A program made the position numbers and the translations under genes. Positions 44,136 through 53,373 of a DNA stretch of 64,000 nt are shown one piece after another (position 1 is the first letter of the stretch; each line of letters starts with the position of its first letter). Below the pieces are notes generated by a model. It had not been told where the DNA came from. It did not search any database and was given only the letters and a program-made list of their open reading frames with translations. Location: positions 1 to 64,000 of the forward strand of contig NZ_AQYJ01000021.1 of the NCBI RefSeq assembly GCF_000380565.1, read 5' to 3'. The stretch is from Microbulbifer variabilis ATCC 700307. Its GTDB lineage: Bacteria > Pseudomonadota > Gammaproteobacteria > Pseudomonadales > Cellvibrionaceae.

Positions 44136-44480
44136 ATGACCGAACTCGCCCAACAACAATGTGAAGCCTGCCGAGCAGATGCGCCCCTGGTCAGTGATAA
44201 CGAACTTCCTGGATTGCTGCGTCAGATCCCAGATTGGACCCCAATGACCCGAGAGGGCATCATGCAACTGGAGCGCGTGTTTAAGTTCCGTAACTTCAAG
44301 CAGGCTCTGGCGTTTACTAACCGTGTTGGTGCTATTGCTGAAGAGGTGGGGCACCACCCCGCGTTGCTTACCGAATGGGGTAAGGTTACTGTGACTTGGT
44401 GGAGTCATGAGGCTAAGGGCCTGCACAAGAATGACTTTATTATGGCTGCACGTACTGACCAGCAATTGGATGCTGAGTGA
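44136..44480 (+). CDS. phhB: Pterin-4a-carbinolamine dehydratase (PCD/DCoH)
   Basis: 114 residues. IPDWTP near residue 31 and [43 protein letters not shown] are the core of the family; the catalytic GHHP is near 72-75. It dehydrates 4a-hydroxytetrahydropterin to recycle the cofactor of phenylalanine hydroxylase and assists other pterin or molybdopterin steps. phhA is not adjacent. A GAGG ribosome-binding site lies upstream of the ATG. Confidence 0.94.
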   Translation: MTELAQQQCEACRADAPLVSDNELPGLLRQIPDWTPMTREGIMQLERVFKFRNFKQALAFTNRVGAIAEEVGHHPALLTEWGKVTVTWWSHEAKGLHKNDFIMAARTDQQLDAE

Positions 44481-44490
44481 TAGCACCTCT

Positions 44491-44509
44491 GGGGCCGCTC
44501 TGCGGCCCC
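44491..44509 (+). terminator. GC hairpin after PCD gene
   Basis: GGGGCCGC and GCGGCCCC pair perfectly around a 3-nt loop, 10 nt after the stop; no U-tract. Confidence 0.6.
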
Positions 44510-44693
44510 TGTCCCTAAGTGCCCGGCCCTGACCCCAGGTTGGAAATGATCACCGAAGATACCTGCCAACTGGCTGCCCTCTCTGGAAGTCCCCGAGTAA
44601 GCCCGTAGATTTCAGACAATCAGTCAAAATAGCAGAGAAAGACTCTATCTGTAAGAACAGAAATTGTGTGCCCTGGATAAAAGGAGAGAGATT

Positions 44694-45161
44694 TTGTCTG
44701 AGTACACTTCCACAGTAGTTTGGCAGCGCAACGACCAGATTTTTACCGATAATCAATACAGTCGCGCTCATATCTGGCAATTTGATGGTGGCCTGTCCGT
44801 CCCGGCTTCCTCCTCCCCTCATGTGGTTCCCATTCCATATTCGGTTGCAGAGAATGTTGATCCGGAAGAAGCTTTTGTCGCTGCACTTTCCAGTTGCCAT
44901 ATGCTGTTCTTCCTGGCCATTGCTGCCAAGCGAGGTTTTGTGGTGGATGAGTATCGTGATGAAGCAGTTGGTCTAATGGATACGAATAAGGAGGGCAAAT
45001 TGGCAATGACCAAGGTTACTCTGCGCCCCCTGGTGCGTTTTTTTGGAAATAAGAAGCCCAGTAGGGAGCAGCTGGAAAAAATCCATCATCTTTCACATAA
45101 ACAGTGTTTTATTGCCAATTCTGTTAACTCGGAAATAGTTACAGAAATTCGCGAGGATTAG
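44694..45161 (+). CDS. OsmC family protein (TTG start)
   Basis: 155 residues. The TTG at 44694 gives MSEYTSTVVWQR, the usual OsmC-type start, and AAGGAG lies about 8 nt upstream. The longer reading from a GTG at 44664 starts before that ribosome-binding site. VDPEEAFVAALSSCHMLFFL carries the first peroxidatic-type Cys (near residue 70) and HKQCFIANSV the second (near 139), as in OsmC/Ohr thiol peroxidases. It probably reduces organic peroxides. It could form an operon with the GNAT gene 46 bp downstream. Confidence 0.9.
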   Translation: MSEYTSTVVWQRNDQIFTDNQYSRAHIWQFDGGLSVPASSSPHVVPIPYSVAENVDPEEAFVAALSSCHMLFFLAIAAKRGFVVDEYRDEAVGLMDTNKEGKLAMTKVTLRPLVRFFGNKKPSREQLEKIHHLSHKQCFIANSVNSEIVTEIRED

Positions 45162-45207
45162 CTGACCTATTAAGTGTTGTGATTTATTAAGGGGTATTTA
45201 AGATATT

Positions 45208-45603
45208 ATGTATACAGTGGTAGAGAACGTGGCTCCCGTTGAAGGCTTTCTTCGTTTGAGGGAAGTTGCTGGACTTACCCCGAGAACCAGAGCGGCTGCG
45301 GAAAAAGGCTTGCCCAATAGCCTGTATGGCATCCACATCAAAATAGGCTCACAGACTATTGCTATGGGGCGGGTAGTAGGGGATGGAGCCCTGAATTTTG
45401 AAATTGTTGATGTTGCTGTCGATCCAAAATACCAGGGGCAAGGTTTAGGGCGCTTGGTGATGAGGCATATGATGTCTTATTTGGATCGGGAGGCCATGCC
45501 TTCAGCTTATATTACTCTTATGGCGGATGTACCGGAGCTATACGAGAAGTTTGGATTTAAGTTAAGCAGCCCTGAAAGTGAGGGGATGTACATGTTGAAG
45601 TAG
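45208..45603 (+). CDS. GNAT family N-acetyltransferase
   Basis: 131 residues forming a single acetyltransferase domain. The acetyl-CoA-binding segment is VDPKYQGQGLGRLVMRHMM (Q/R-x-x-G-x-G/A, near residues 72-90). A C-terminal LYEKFGFKL (near 111-119) is typical of GNAT fold strand beta-6. The substrate is unknown. Spaced 46 bp after the OsmC gene on the same strand. AAGGGG lies rather far (about 14 nt) from the ATG. Confidence 0.88.
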   Translation: MYTVVENVAPVEGFLRLREVAGLTPRTRAAAEKGLPNSLYGIHIKIGSQTIAMGRVVGDGALNFEIVDVAVDPKYQGQGLGRLVMRHMMSYLDREAMPSAYITLMADVPELYEKFGFKLSSPESEGMYMLK

Positions 45604-45722
45604 ATTTACATCAAAGTATGTAAAATCTTGGCTGTAATTAAGGCCATATGGAATATCGGACCGAGTGTTTGATATTAAATGGTGTTTTCGGGTTAACTTG
45701 TACATCTTGTATTTCTTTCTGT

Positions 45723-46787
45723 TTATTTTTTTAGTGGCTTAAATACTTTCGTGATATCTCCAACCAATTGGGGATTCTTTGGGTCGGCAGCCCGCTTTCC
45801 TGTGCCTTTTGAAAAATCAATTCCATGTAAATCTACCCAAACAATATTTGGATTTTTAACCCAGTTGAAATAGTAAATTCGGCGTTTTAAATCAATCACC
45901 GAAAGCCACCAAGTGGGGTAAGTAGATGGTTCTTCAGGCCCCTCTTCCTGATTGGGGCGACTGTAAGGTGCGCCAAAAGGAACGGCCACAGTGCGAATAG
46001 CACTTAGGAGGTAAGCGACTGCCTGAATATCATTGGCAGGTTTTGGTAGATTGTGTTGATAGTAAGATAATCTAACAAAACGGTCAGCGCCATCAATCCC
46101 TCCTGGAACAGATTTAAGTCCTCCAAAGCCTTGGTAAAAAGGCAGGTTTTGAAGCTGCCATTCATAAGGTGGGTCATTTGTCATAACCGAAAATTTCTTA
46201 CCGTGATGTACAACTAATTTACCATCGATTATTTCGAAGATAGCTGAATCACCGCTTGGGTCCTCTATTGCCATATGTGCACCAAGTACTTCGCCACCAA
46301 CTTTCACTGGCGATATGCGTATATTTTTCATCCCGATGACAGCATCTGCGACTGTAGCATGGTTATCGAGAATAAAACGCAGCCAGCGCATATAGGATAC
46401 CCCTGGCGTATTATTTGGTTTGGCGTAGCGGGTTGCTCCAAGATATAGAATATGTGCCGTTAGACCTTTTTCGTTAATTCCGTCGGTAGCACCGTCATTA
46501 TTTGAGAAGCCATATTGGCGGGCATAGGGAATAATACTTTGTACAACACTTCCATATTTTGAAGTCCATTTGGCGGGGTTATGGCCATCCTCACCAATCA
46601 TCTTCATGCCTCGAGGATTTATATAAAGAATATCCTCAAAAGAATGTCCCCAATCCATTGATCTGGCGGCAAAAACACCTTGCCCGGTATTCCAGGCAAC
46701 CCGGGAGCATGCATAGAGTTTGAATGGCCAAAAAAGTAGAAGCAGTGAGATAATCAGTAGCACTCTTCTTATAGTTACCTTGATCAT
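45723..46787 (-). CDS. Linear amide C-N hydrolase (choloylglycine hydrolase / penicillin V acylase family), exported
   Basis: 354 residues with a signal peptide (about 1-26, ending LYA). The next residue, Cys27 in ACSRVAW, is the N-terminal nucleophile typical of Ntn hydrolases, exposed by signal cleavage. RSMDWGH and GATDGINEKGLTAHILYLG are family segments around the active site, and VMTNDPPYEWQLQNL carries the conserved Asn. Relatives cleave bile salts, penicillin V or acyl-homoserine lactones. For a marine bacterium an acyl-homoserine-lactone acylase is a plausible guess, not shown. Confidence 0.9.
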   Translation of the reverse strand: MIKVTIRRVLLIISLLLLFWPFKLYACSRVAWNTGQGVFAARSMDWGHSFEDILYINPRGMKMIGEDGHNPAKWTSKYGSVVQSIIPYARQYGFSNNDGATDGINEKGLTAHILYLGATRYAKPNNTPGVSYMRWLRFILDNHATVADAVIGMKNIRISPVKVGGEVLGAHMAIEDPSGDSAIFEIIDGKLVVHHGKKFSVMTNDPPYEWQLQNLPFYQGFGGLKSVPGGIDGADRFVRLSYYQHNLPKPANDIQAVAYLLSAIRTVAVPFGAPYSRPNQEEGPEEPSTYPTWWLSVIDLKRRIYYFNWVKNPNIVWVDLHGIDFSKGTGKRAADPKNPQLVGDITKVFKPLKK

Positions 46788-47059
46788 TGCACGAATCGCC
46801 TTTTTGGCGTGGATGAAAGATAAGTAGTTTAGCTTCTTTCTTATGAGCTCTAATATGCACTGACTAACCTTGGCGGATATCTACTCCTAGTCTTTGTTTA
46901 GTTAGGCGAAGTACCGGGAGCGAGTGAGATTTTTATTTAATGAGGTTGGCTGGAAAAGTCTTGGCTGAATTGTCATTTAGTATAAATTAGTCGAAGTCAA
47001 TGTTTTAAATGATAAGGGTATAGGTATTAGCATTAAAGAAATTTATCTTGCTAGTTTAA
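46788..47059. other. AT-rich intergenic, nothing recognised
   Basis: About 270 bases upstream of the amide hydrolase. It presumably holds that gene's promoter. No coding remnant was identified. Confidence 0.5.
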
Positions 47060-47469
47060 GATAGTAGTCTTTATGTTTTTTGTAGCTTTATTTATATTGG
47101 CGGGGGATATGGAACCTTATTTGATGTAGCCCCGAATAAACAGATACTCGATAATTTGGCTGGAATCTATGACAACATTAAAATGGCTAATGGGCAGTTT
47201 TTGGTGCAGGGGAAAAGGTTGCAGGCTTTCCTGACTCTACTGGGAGAGTGAAGACCTGGGCAAAACAGGACACATTATTGCCTTTTATGGTTGAGTCGCA
47301 GATCAGGGAAAATAGGGCCCTAATAGTTAACAAAAGTAATATTATCGATAAGTACGACGTAGTAATGGATAAGCGAATCGATTCCACCATGTTTATACTT
47401 TCGGCAGCAATGGTTGCCATGGAATTGGTTGTCCTTTCTGGGCTAGGTGAATCCTACTATCCTGATTAG
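47060..47469 (+). pseudogene. Remnant of DJ-1/PfpI family glutamine amidotransferase-like gene
   Basis: From 47099 one frame reads GGGYGTLFDVAP, then QILDNLAGIYDN, and joins directly to IKMANGQFLVQGKRLQAF. In intact DJ-1/PfpI proteins the first piece is LPGGHGTMWDF and the last is KLSDGSYLV.GKRVTGF. Between them an AVCHGPA segment with the catalytic Cys is expected, and here it is deleted. After about 47230 the reading shifts to another frame: KVAGFPDSTGRV, then LLPFMVESQIRENRA and DVVMDKRI, matching the family C-terminus. So the gene has an internal deletion and at least one frameshift. The 5' end is not clear. Basis is family recall, not a search. Confidence 0.75.
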
Positions 47470-47510
47470 AGTAGTCAGATGCTTCATGGCAATTAAGGCG
47501 TTTTTTTAGA

Positions 47511-48650
47511 GTGAGGGATAAATGGGTGAGGGTCAATTATTTAATTGACCTACTTGCATTTTTTAGTGTAGGCGTTGATTCTAACGAAATTACGCTAAAT
47601 AAGCACAAAGTAATTACCTTGGAAGTTTTGAATGAGGAGCGGGAGTGCTGGGTACCTCCACTCACTTCCTATCGGAAAGGTGAATTGAAAAAATATCCAG
47701 TTCTTTAGTTTCTTGATGTAGATTTAAATAGCTTCTTTCCTATTTTACTGGCACGGTTAAACAAATGGCCTCTGATACTACTCCAATTATTCCTGGAATG
47801 ATTCTTGTTGGAATTATAAGCCAGGAATGAGTAAGAGATAGCTCACCAAACAGGCTGCAGATTAACTATGTTGGATATCGAAATGGAGCGTTAGGTATTA
47901 CTGAGATTAATGAAGGTTGTCCGACTTCAGGATGGCAAGTCCTAGCAGGTTGTTTATTTGCAAGGTTTTAAGCTATCTATCATTTTTATTCATTCCCCAA
48001 GACTTTTAATGTTTACTCTGCGATTGTTCCCGGTATATGGTAGGGCGATCAGGTTTTACTGAAGAAATGTACCGATTTTGTATGAAGTGAGCCACTTGAT
48101 AAATACAAGTTATGTATAGCTACATCTCAATGAATAAGTATGTATTTCTCAAGGGAAATCATGTCTCAGAATTTATTGGTCTGTATGTTGATTCTGTGAT
48201 ATATGGTTTATAAGAAAAGTATTCCACGATGTCCGTTATTGGTTTCTATAGCGAATTAAGACCTGTTTAAAGGTTATATGATTGACAGTCAGGCCAGGTT
48301 TTTTTGGTGAGCAATATTGACAGATATTTGAGAATGTATGAAAGCGCTTTGTGGAAATTTTTTCCTAATGGGGGATGTTATCAATTTTTATTGTTATAGT
48401 CGGTTATGCAATAAGTGGTTCTGGGGTGATGTTGATCGGGCAATATAGTTCCTTAAGTTGAATGCTGAATACTCAGAAACTTACAAAGTGTTGAGTAGCT
48501 TGGCTGAAGCCTATATAGTCAAAGGAGATATGAAGTAGGCTTTAGGGTACTATGGAAAGCCCCGTCATTTAATTTTGAGAATTAGCCCGCAAGAATTAGA
48601 ATAGCTGAAGCAAAGGTTGAGCAATTCTTGTTCCAAAAATTTCAAATGTA
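47511..48650 (+). pseudogene. Remnant of a secreted esterase (PF00756-like) with C-terminal TPR
   Basis: Broken but collinear pieces of an alpha/beta-hydrolase esterase. 47511-47708 reads ITLEVLNEERECWV, then SYRKGELKKYPVL, stopped by TAG where YPVLY is expected, followed by FLDVDLNSF. After a frameshift near 47750 come TVKQMASDTTPIIPGM, ILVGIIS, a TGA, and VRDSSPNR. From 47991 one frame reads FNVYSAIVPGIW, TAG, GDQVLLKKCTDFV, TGA, SEPLDKYKLCIATS. 48440-48560 reads FLKLNAEYSETYKVLSSLAE, then AYIVKGDMK, TAG, ALGYYGK, a TPR-like end. At least five in-frame stops and a frameshift show it is dead. Order and content match esterase-TPR proteins I know from Shewanella-like bacteria. Confidence 0.78.
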
Positions 48651-48762
48651 GAGTTATATAAAATTTATAGTTTTAGCGGCCTGGTAGAGAATCTATTAAA
48701 TTCTTCAGGCCGCTTTATTAAGTGTTGTGAAATTTAGTTAGCGTTGATAATTTTATAGTGAG

Positions 48763-49266
48763 TCAATCATCTGGAATTAAATTATTTTCCGGATTGTAAT
48801 AGCAAAAAGCGTGATCCAGGCTCTTGCGAAAGCAGTAGGGGTCTTTTGCTTCTGCTTCTCCCCACAATCCTAGATTGGAGTAGTATGCAAACTCTTGCTC
48901 AATCTCGAATTTATCCCCGCAATAGTAGGCATAATTCCAAGCGGCTCCTCTTGCGACCATTTCTTGATTGATGTTGTACCCATTTACAAACAGATAGCCA
49001 GTTTCTCTGCCGTACTGATCTCTCCCTGTAGATTGGAAATCCACAGAGCCAAATGACAATAAATAATTCAGGATTTGAGTAGCCTCTGGGCCATACGTTT
49101 GCGTACTGGGATAGGTTTCTGGTGCATCAATACATTGAAGGCGTATCTCAACATATTCACCAGAAATATATCCGTGAACTGTGTCACCATCTATTATCCT
49201 GTAGTTAGTCAGTGGAGCTGCTTGCAATGAACTGGAGAATGCACACAACAAGATTAATCGTTTCAT
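48763..49266 (-). CDS. Secreted thermonuclease (SNase) family nuclease
   Basis: 167 residues with signal peptide ending LQA (about 16). The SNase fold is shown by YRIIDGDTVHGY (near 22-33), VEIRLQCIDAPETYP (near 39-53) with the catalytic Arg and Asp, and DQYGRETGYLFVNGYNIN (near 83-100) with the second catalytic Arg. QEMVARGAAW closes the core. It would cut extracellular or periplasmic DNA/RNA, with Ca2+. Six Cys, several near the C-terminus, may form disulfides. It stands alone beside the pseudogene area and is intact. Confidence 0.93.
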   Translation of the reverse strand: MKRLILLCAFSSSLQAAPLTNYRIIDGDTVHGYISGEYVEIRLQCIDAPETYPSTQTYGPEATQILNYLLSFGSVDFQSTGRDQYGRETGYLFVNGYNINQEMVARGAAWNYAYYCGDKFEIEQEFAYYSNLGLWGEAEAKDPYCFRKSLDHAFCYYNPENNLIPDD

Positions 49267-49527
49267 TGGAGTTATCCGGGCCGTTGTTTTATGTGCGCAG
49301 GATAGGGAGCATTTATTACGTGTTCATTTATAAATTGTGATAGTAATAAATAGTTTTTATTAAAGGAGGGAGTGTTTTTAGAGGAATATAGAGATATTCC
49401 TTAACTCTAAATGGTAAGTATCTAAGATCTATTTGGAAATTTTAATTTTTAAACGAAATTGTCAAGGCCCTCAAAATATGATGGCCCTGGCGTAAAGTAA
49501 TATTAAACTTTTTTCAGTTCTCTTCGC

Positions 49528-50289
49528 TCATATTTCCCTATGTACTGCCCAAAGTAAGAATTCCCGGTTGCCATCGCCACCTTTAATTGGACTGTCAATG
49601 TATTCTTTGATCTCAAGTCCCAGTTCATCACATAAATGTGTGATTCTCTGGCGCACCTGTGGGTAGAGATTTGTATTGCGCACCAAGCCCCCTTTACCAA
49701 TACCTTCGGGACCAACTTCAAATTGTGGTTTTACCAGGGTCAACAATTGGCCTTTTGGTTTTAAAAGAGGGGGTAGCTGCGGCAGTATTAATGTTTGGGA
49801 AATAAAGGATACGTCCATAACGATGGTATCAAACCCGTCGTCCCCATAGGGAGCTATCTGAGAGGCTTCCAGGTGGCGAGCATTAATACCCTCAAACAGG
49901 TGCATACGTGGGTCCACCAGGAGTTTCTCTGCCAACTGGCCCTGACCAACATCTATTCCTACGACAGATTTTGCGCCTTTCTGCAACAGACAGTCACTGA
50001 ATCCGCCGGTGGAACAGCCGATATCCAAGGCGTGCCACCCCTTTGGGTTTAAGCCTGTGTGATCGAGAATGGCTGCCAGCTTTAATCCGGCACGGGAGAC
50101 ATACTGATCTTCCGGTAACGGTGTGACATTAAGGGAACAATCGTCACTGACTAATTGCCCGGCTTTGCGTGCTAGTTCCAGGGGGCCGCCTTCAGATAGC
50201 ATGACCCTGCCGGTATCAACCAGCTTTTTGGCGTGAGTGCGGGAATTGGCGAGTTTTCTCTTTACGAGCAATTGGTCCAATCGGGTCAT
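49528..50289 (-). CDS. TlyA-family rRNA methyltransferase
   Basis: 253 residues from the ATG at 50289 (MTRLDQLLVKRKLANSRTHAKK). The in-frame TTG at 50298 is less likely. An N-terminal S4 RNA-binding domain (about 1-60) precedes a FtsJ/RrmJ methyltransferase domain with the SAM motif ALDIGCSTGGFSDCLL (near 87) and VVGIDVGQGQL. VMDVSFIS and LVKPQFEVG are the later motifs. TlyA proteins 2'-O-methylate rRNA and are also called hemolysin A by history. Monocistronic and divergent from nhaA (gap about 126 bp). Confidence 0.93.
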   Translation of the reverse strand: MTRLDQLLVKRKLANSRTHAKKLVDTGRVMLSEGGPLELARKAGQLVSDDCSLNVTPLPEDQYVSRAGLKLAAILDHTGLNPKGWHALDIGCSTGGFSDCLLQKGAKSVVGIDVGQGQLAEKLLVDPRMHLFEGINARHLEASQIAPYGDDGFDTIVMDVSFISQTLILPQLPPLLKPKGQLLTLVKPQFEVGPEGIGKGGLVRNTNLYPQVRQRITHLCDELGLEIKEYIDSPIKGGDGNREFLLWAVHREI

Positions 50290-50415
50290 CTTCTGCAATG
50301 CAATCCTGTCAATATGGTTAAGAATACAGTGGCCATGCTAACCTCTGGCTCCCGTAGGTAGAAGTGCGGCCCTCGTTTTTGTAGGGCTAGTCTTTAGGTA
50401 GGAGGACGTCAGTCG

Positions 50416-51876
50416 ATGGCAAAAAGCGTTTTGGATAAGTTCAAGATTCGTAAAGGAAAGGTATTTGAAGCGCCTTTAGAAGGGGCCTTTGGGCGCCTGG
50501 TGACACCTTTCGAAGAATTTATCCATCGACAAAGCAGCAGCGGCATTTTACTGATGCTTTCTGCGCTGGCTGCACTGATTATTGCCAACTCCCCCCTGGA
50601 AGACGCGTACAAACACCTGCTGCATATGCCTATCAGCCTTAGTGCAGGGGAGTGGGAGTTTTCTCTTTCCCTTCATCACTGGATTAATGATGGCCTGATG
50701 GCAATCTTCTTTTTTCTGGTAGGCCTGGAATTGAAGCGCGAATTTATGGTGGGCGAGCTTTCCGACTTGCGCCAAGCGGTATTGCCGGTAATGGCAGCCA
50801 TTGGTGGCATGGTGGTTCCGGCCCTGATCTACGGCGCCTTTAATTCTGGCGGTGAGGCAGAGCGTGGCTGGGGTATCCCTATGGCTACAGATATTGCCTT
50901 TGCAGTGGGGTGTATTGCGTTACTGGGTAACAGGGTGCCCCGGGCGGTAGTAACCTTCCTGGTGGCCCTGGCCATTGTGGATGACCTGGGTGCCATCCTG
51001 GTAATAGCAATCTGGTATACCGAACAGGTAAACCTGACTGCGCTGATTGCTTCGGGTTGCCTGGTGGTGATTATGTGGCTGTTAAAGGCTGCCGGTGTGC
51101 GCCGCTCCCCAGCTTATGTTTTTGTTGGGGTCTTGTTGTGGTATGAACTCTACCTGGCCGGTGTTCACGCAACCATTGCCGGCGTTATTACCGCTATGGC
51201 ATTGCCTGCCAAACCTAAATATGACCCGGTGGCGTTCAGTACTTTTGTAAAAGATATTATTCGCAGCTTTGATCGCTGCTTCCGCCCGGGAGACAAGATT
51301 ATTGCCAATGATGCTTTGCGTGCTCGAGTCATGGCTCTGGGTAATGGTGTGAACCTGGCACAGTCTCCCTTGCAGCGTATGGAAACCCGGTTGCATACCC
51401 CGGTGGGCTTCCTGGTAATCCCCATCTTTGCCCTGGCCAATGCGGGTATTCCGTTCGACAGCTTTACCAGCACTACTGCGGTGATTAACCCTGTTACTTT
51501 GGGGGTTATTGCCGGCTTGGTGATCGGTAAGTTGGTGGGTATCGTGGGTGCTACGTGGATTGGCTGGAAGTTGGGGTGGGGCAAGCTGCCTAAATCGGCG
51601 AACTTCCAACATATTGTTGGGGTGGCATTACTAGGCGGTATCGGCTTTACCATGTCGATATTTATTGCCGAGCTGGCGTTTAGCACCCAGGCGGATCTGT
51701 TGATACAGGCCAAGGCGGGCATTCTGTTAGCCTCTGTGATCGCCGGTATCGCTGGTTTTCTGGTGTTGCGTAGTGCACCTGTGTCAGAAGAATTTGAAGG
51801 TGTGCACCTGGAGGTAGAAGACGAGGAGGGCCTCGGGGAGAGTGCAGCGGACGAGCACCCTGGAAAACATAGCTAA
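50416..51876 (+). CDS. nhaA: Na+/H+ antiporter NhaA
   Basis: 486 residues, about 11-12 helices. The N-terminus carries LEGAFGRLVTPFEEFIHRQSS, longer than in E. coli NhaA. GLELKREFMVGELSDLRQA, then IPMATDIAFAVG and FLVALAIVDDLGAILVIA, with the paired catalytic Asp-Asp (near 187-188). IGFTMSIFIAELAF is in the last third. It exchanges Na+ (or Li+) for protons and is important for salt and pH tolerance of marine bacteria. The C-terminal tail (about 455-486) is highly acidic. Ribosome-binding site GGAGG 9 nt upstream. Confidence 0.97.
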   Translation: MAKSVLDKFKIRKGKVFEAPLEGAFGRLVTPFEEFIHRQSSSGILLMLSALAALIIANSPLEDAYKHLLHMPISLSAGEWEFSLSLHHWINDGLMAIFFFLVGLELKREFMVGELSDLRQAVLPVMAAIGGMVVPALIYGAFNSGGEAERGWGIPMATDIAFAVGCIALLGNRVPRAVVTFLVALAIVDDLGAILVIAIWYTEQVNLTALIASGCLVVIMWLLKAAGVRRSPAYVFVGVLLWYELYLAGVHATIAGVITAMALPAKPKYDPVAFSTFVKDIIRSFDRCFRPGDKIIANDALRARVMALGNGVNLAQSPLQRMETRLHTPVGFLVIPIFALANAGIPFDSFTSTTAVINPVTLGVIAGLVIGKLVGIVGATWIGWKLGWGKLPKSANFQHIVGVALLGGIGFTMSIFIAELAFSTQADLLIQAKAGILLASVIAGIAGFLVLRSAPVSEEFEGVHLEVEDEEGLGESAADEHPGKHS

Positions 51877-51990
51877 GTTCCTGTCGTCATTTTGATTGTG
51901 GGCCCCTGCCTTGTGGGGCTGCGGTTCCCACCAGAGACAATTCATCACACAATCAATATCGGTATTAAATGAGTCGAGCGAGAAATAATA

Positions 51991-53364
51991 ATGATGCAAG
52001 CGATTAAAGCGGTGGGTCTGTTGCCGATGCTAGCTGTACCACTGTTTTTGGGTGCATGTGAAGGAAAAAAAGCCAGTGAGATCCATACGGCGATACCACC
52101 GAAGGTTATTGAGGCAAAACAGGCTATGGAAGAAGCGAAGGGCGATTTATCTATTGACGATGTGGCAAGGGCGTATGTTTCCCTGGTACTGGAGCTGGGT
52201 AATCATGACAAGAGCTATGTGGATGCTTTTTACGGCCCAGCCGAGTGGCGTGAGCAGGCACAGCAAAGTAGCGCGAGCACTGCAGAAATTGCCCAGCGTG
52301 GGGAGGCGCTACTTGAACGGTTACCGGTCGGTAGAGAAGCAGATGGTTCTATGGGTGGCCTTCGTCTTCACTACCTGAAAACCCAATTGGGGGCTTTGGT
52401 GGCCCACGCTAAGCGCCTTTCCGGTGAAAGCGAACGCAACTTCGCCCAGGAGGCCCGCGAGCTGTATGACACCCAGCCACCTAAGCAGGACTTTGCCAGG
52501 TTTGAGCCCCTGCTTACGGAGTTGGAAGAGTTGCTACCGGGTGACCAGCCACTGAGTGAACGGGTACAGGCATTTCGCAGTAATTTTGAGATTCCCGCAG
52601 ACAAGCTTGAGGCGGTATTCGATGCGTCAATTAGAGAGTGTCGTCTGCGTACCAAGCAGTACATTCCGTTGCCGGACAATGAGAACTTTGTACTGGAGTA
52701 TGTCAGCGACAAGCCCTGGAGCGGTTACAACTGGTACCAGGGGGGCTCCCACAGTTTAATCCAGGTGAATGGTGGTCTGCCGATCACTATTGATCGCGCT
52801 ATAGATCTGGGGTGCCATGAGGGTTATCCCGGTCATCACACCTACAATGCGCTGCTGGAGCAGTCCCTGGTGAAAGAGCGCGGCTGGGTGGAATACAGTG
52901 TTTACCCTCTGTTCAGCCCCCAGTCTCTTATTGCCGAGGGCAGTGCTAACTATGGTATTGAGCTGGCCTTTCCTGGTGAGGAAAAGACCCGCTTTGAGAT
53001 GGAAGTACTCTACCCCCTGGCCGGGCTGAATCCGCAGAATGCTATAAAGTACGATCGCGTTATGGCGCTAGTGGATAAGTTGAGCTTTGCCGGTAATGAG
53101 ATCGCGCGCCAATATATTGATGGGGAAATCGAAGGTGATGATGTGCCGGCGCTATTCGAGAAGTACACCCTGATGAGCCCGGCCAAAGCCAAGCAAAGAA
53201 AGGACTTTGTGGATGCCTATGGCGCTTATGTCATTAATTATAACTGGGGGAAAAAGCTGGTGGCGGATTATGTAGAGCGCGGTACTGATAACACCGATGA
53301 GCGCTGGCACCGTTTTGCCAAACTGCTGTCCTCACCGCGCCTGCCGTCTTCACTGGATTGGTAG
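51991..53364 (+). CDS. HExxPGHH-motif peptidase-like lipoprotein (short DUF885-like)
   Basis: 457 residues with lipobox FLGAC (Cys23) and Glu at +2. The motif CHEGYPGHHTYN begins at His276, and IAEGSANYGIEL about 38 residues later may give the Glu ligand. It is about 150 residues shorter than the three other DUF885-type genes of the window and only distantly related. A paired-start ATGATG at 51991 leaves the exact start open by one codon. A gene of the YjbR family follows after 9 bp, so an operon is likely. Confidence 0.88.
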   Translation: MMQAIKAVGLLPMLAVPLFLGACEGKKASEIHTAIPPKVIEAKQAMEEAKGDLSIDDVARAYVSLVLELGNHDKSYVDAFYGPAEWREQAQQSSASTAEIAQRGEALLERLPVGREADGSMGGLRLHYLKTQLGALVAHAKRLSGESERNFAQEARELYDTQPPKQDFARFEPLLTELEELLPGDQPLSERVQAFRSNFEIPADKLEAVFDASIRECRLRTKQYIPLPDNENFVLEYVSDKPWSGYNWYQGGSHSLIQVNGGLPITIDRAIDLGCHEGYPGHHTYNALLEQSLVKERGWVEYSVYPLFSPQSLIAEGSANYGIELAFPGEEKTRFEMEVLYPLAGLNPQNAIKYDRVMALVDKLSFAGNEIARQYIDGEIEGDDVPALFEKYTLMSPAKAKQRKDFVDAYGAYVINYNWGKKLVADYVERGTDNTDERWHRFAKLLSSPRLPSSLDW

Positions 53365-53373
53365 GGTTTTATT

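Noticed and set aside
47187..47420. 77-aa minus-strand frame
   Set aside because: Lies opposite the DJ-1 remnant, which explains the sequence better.
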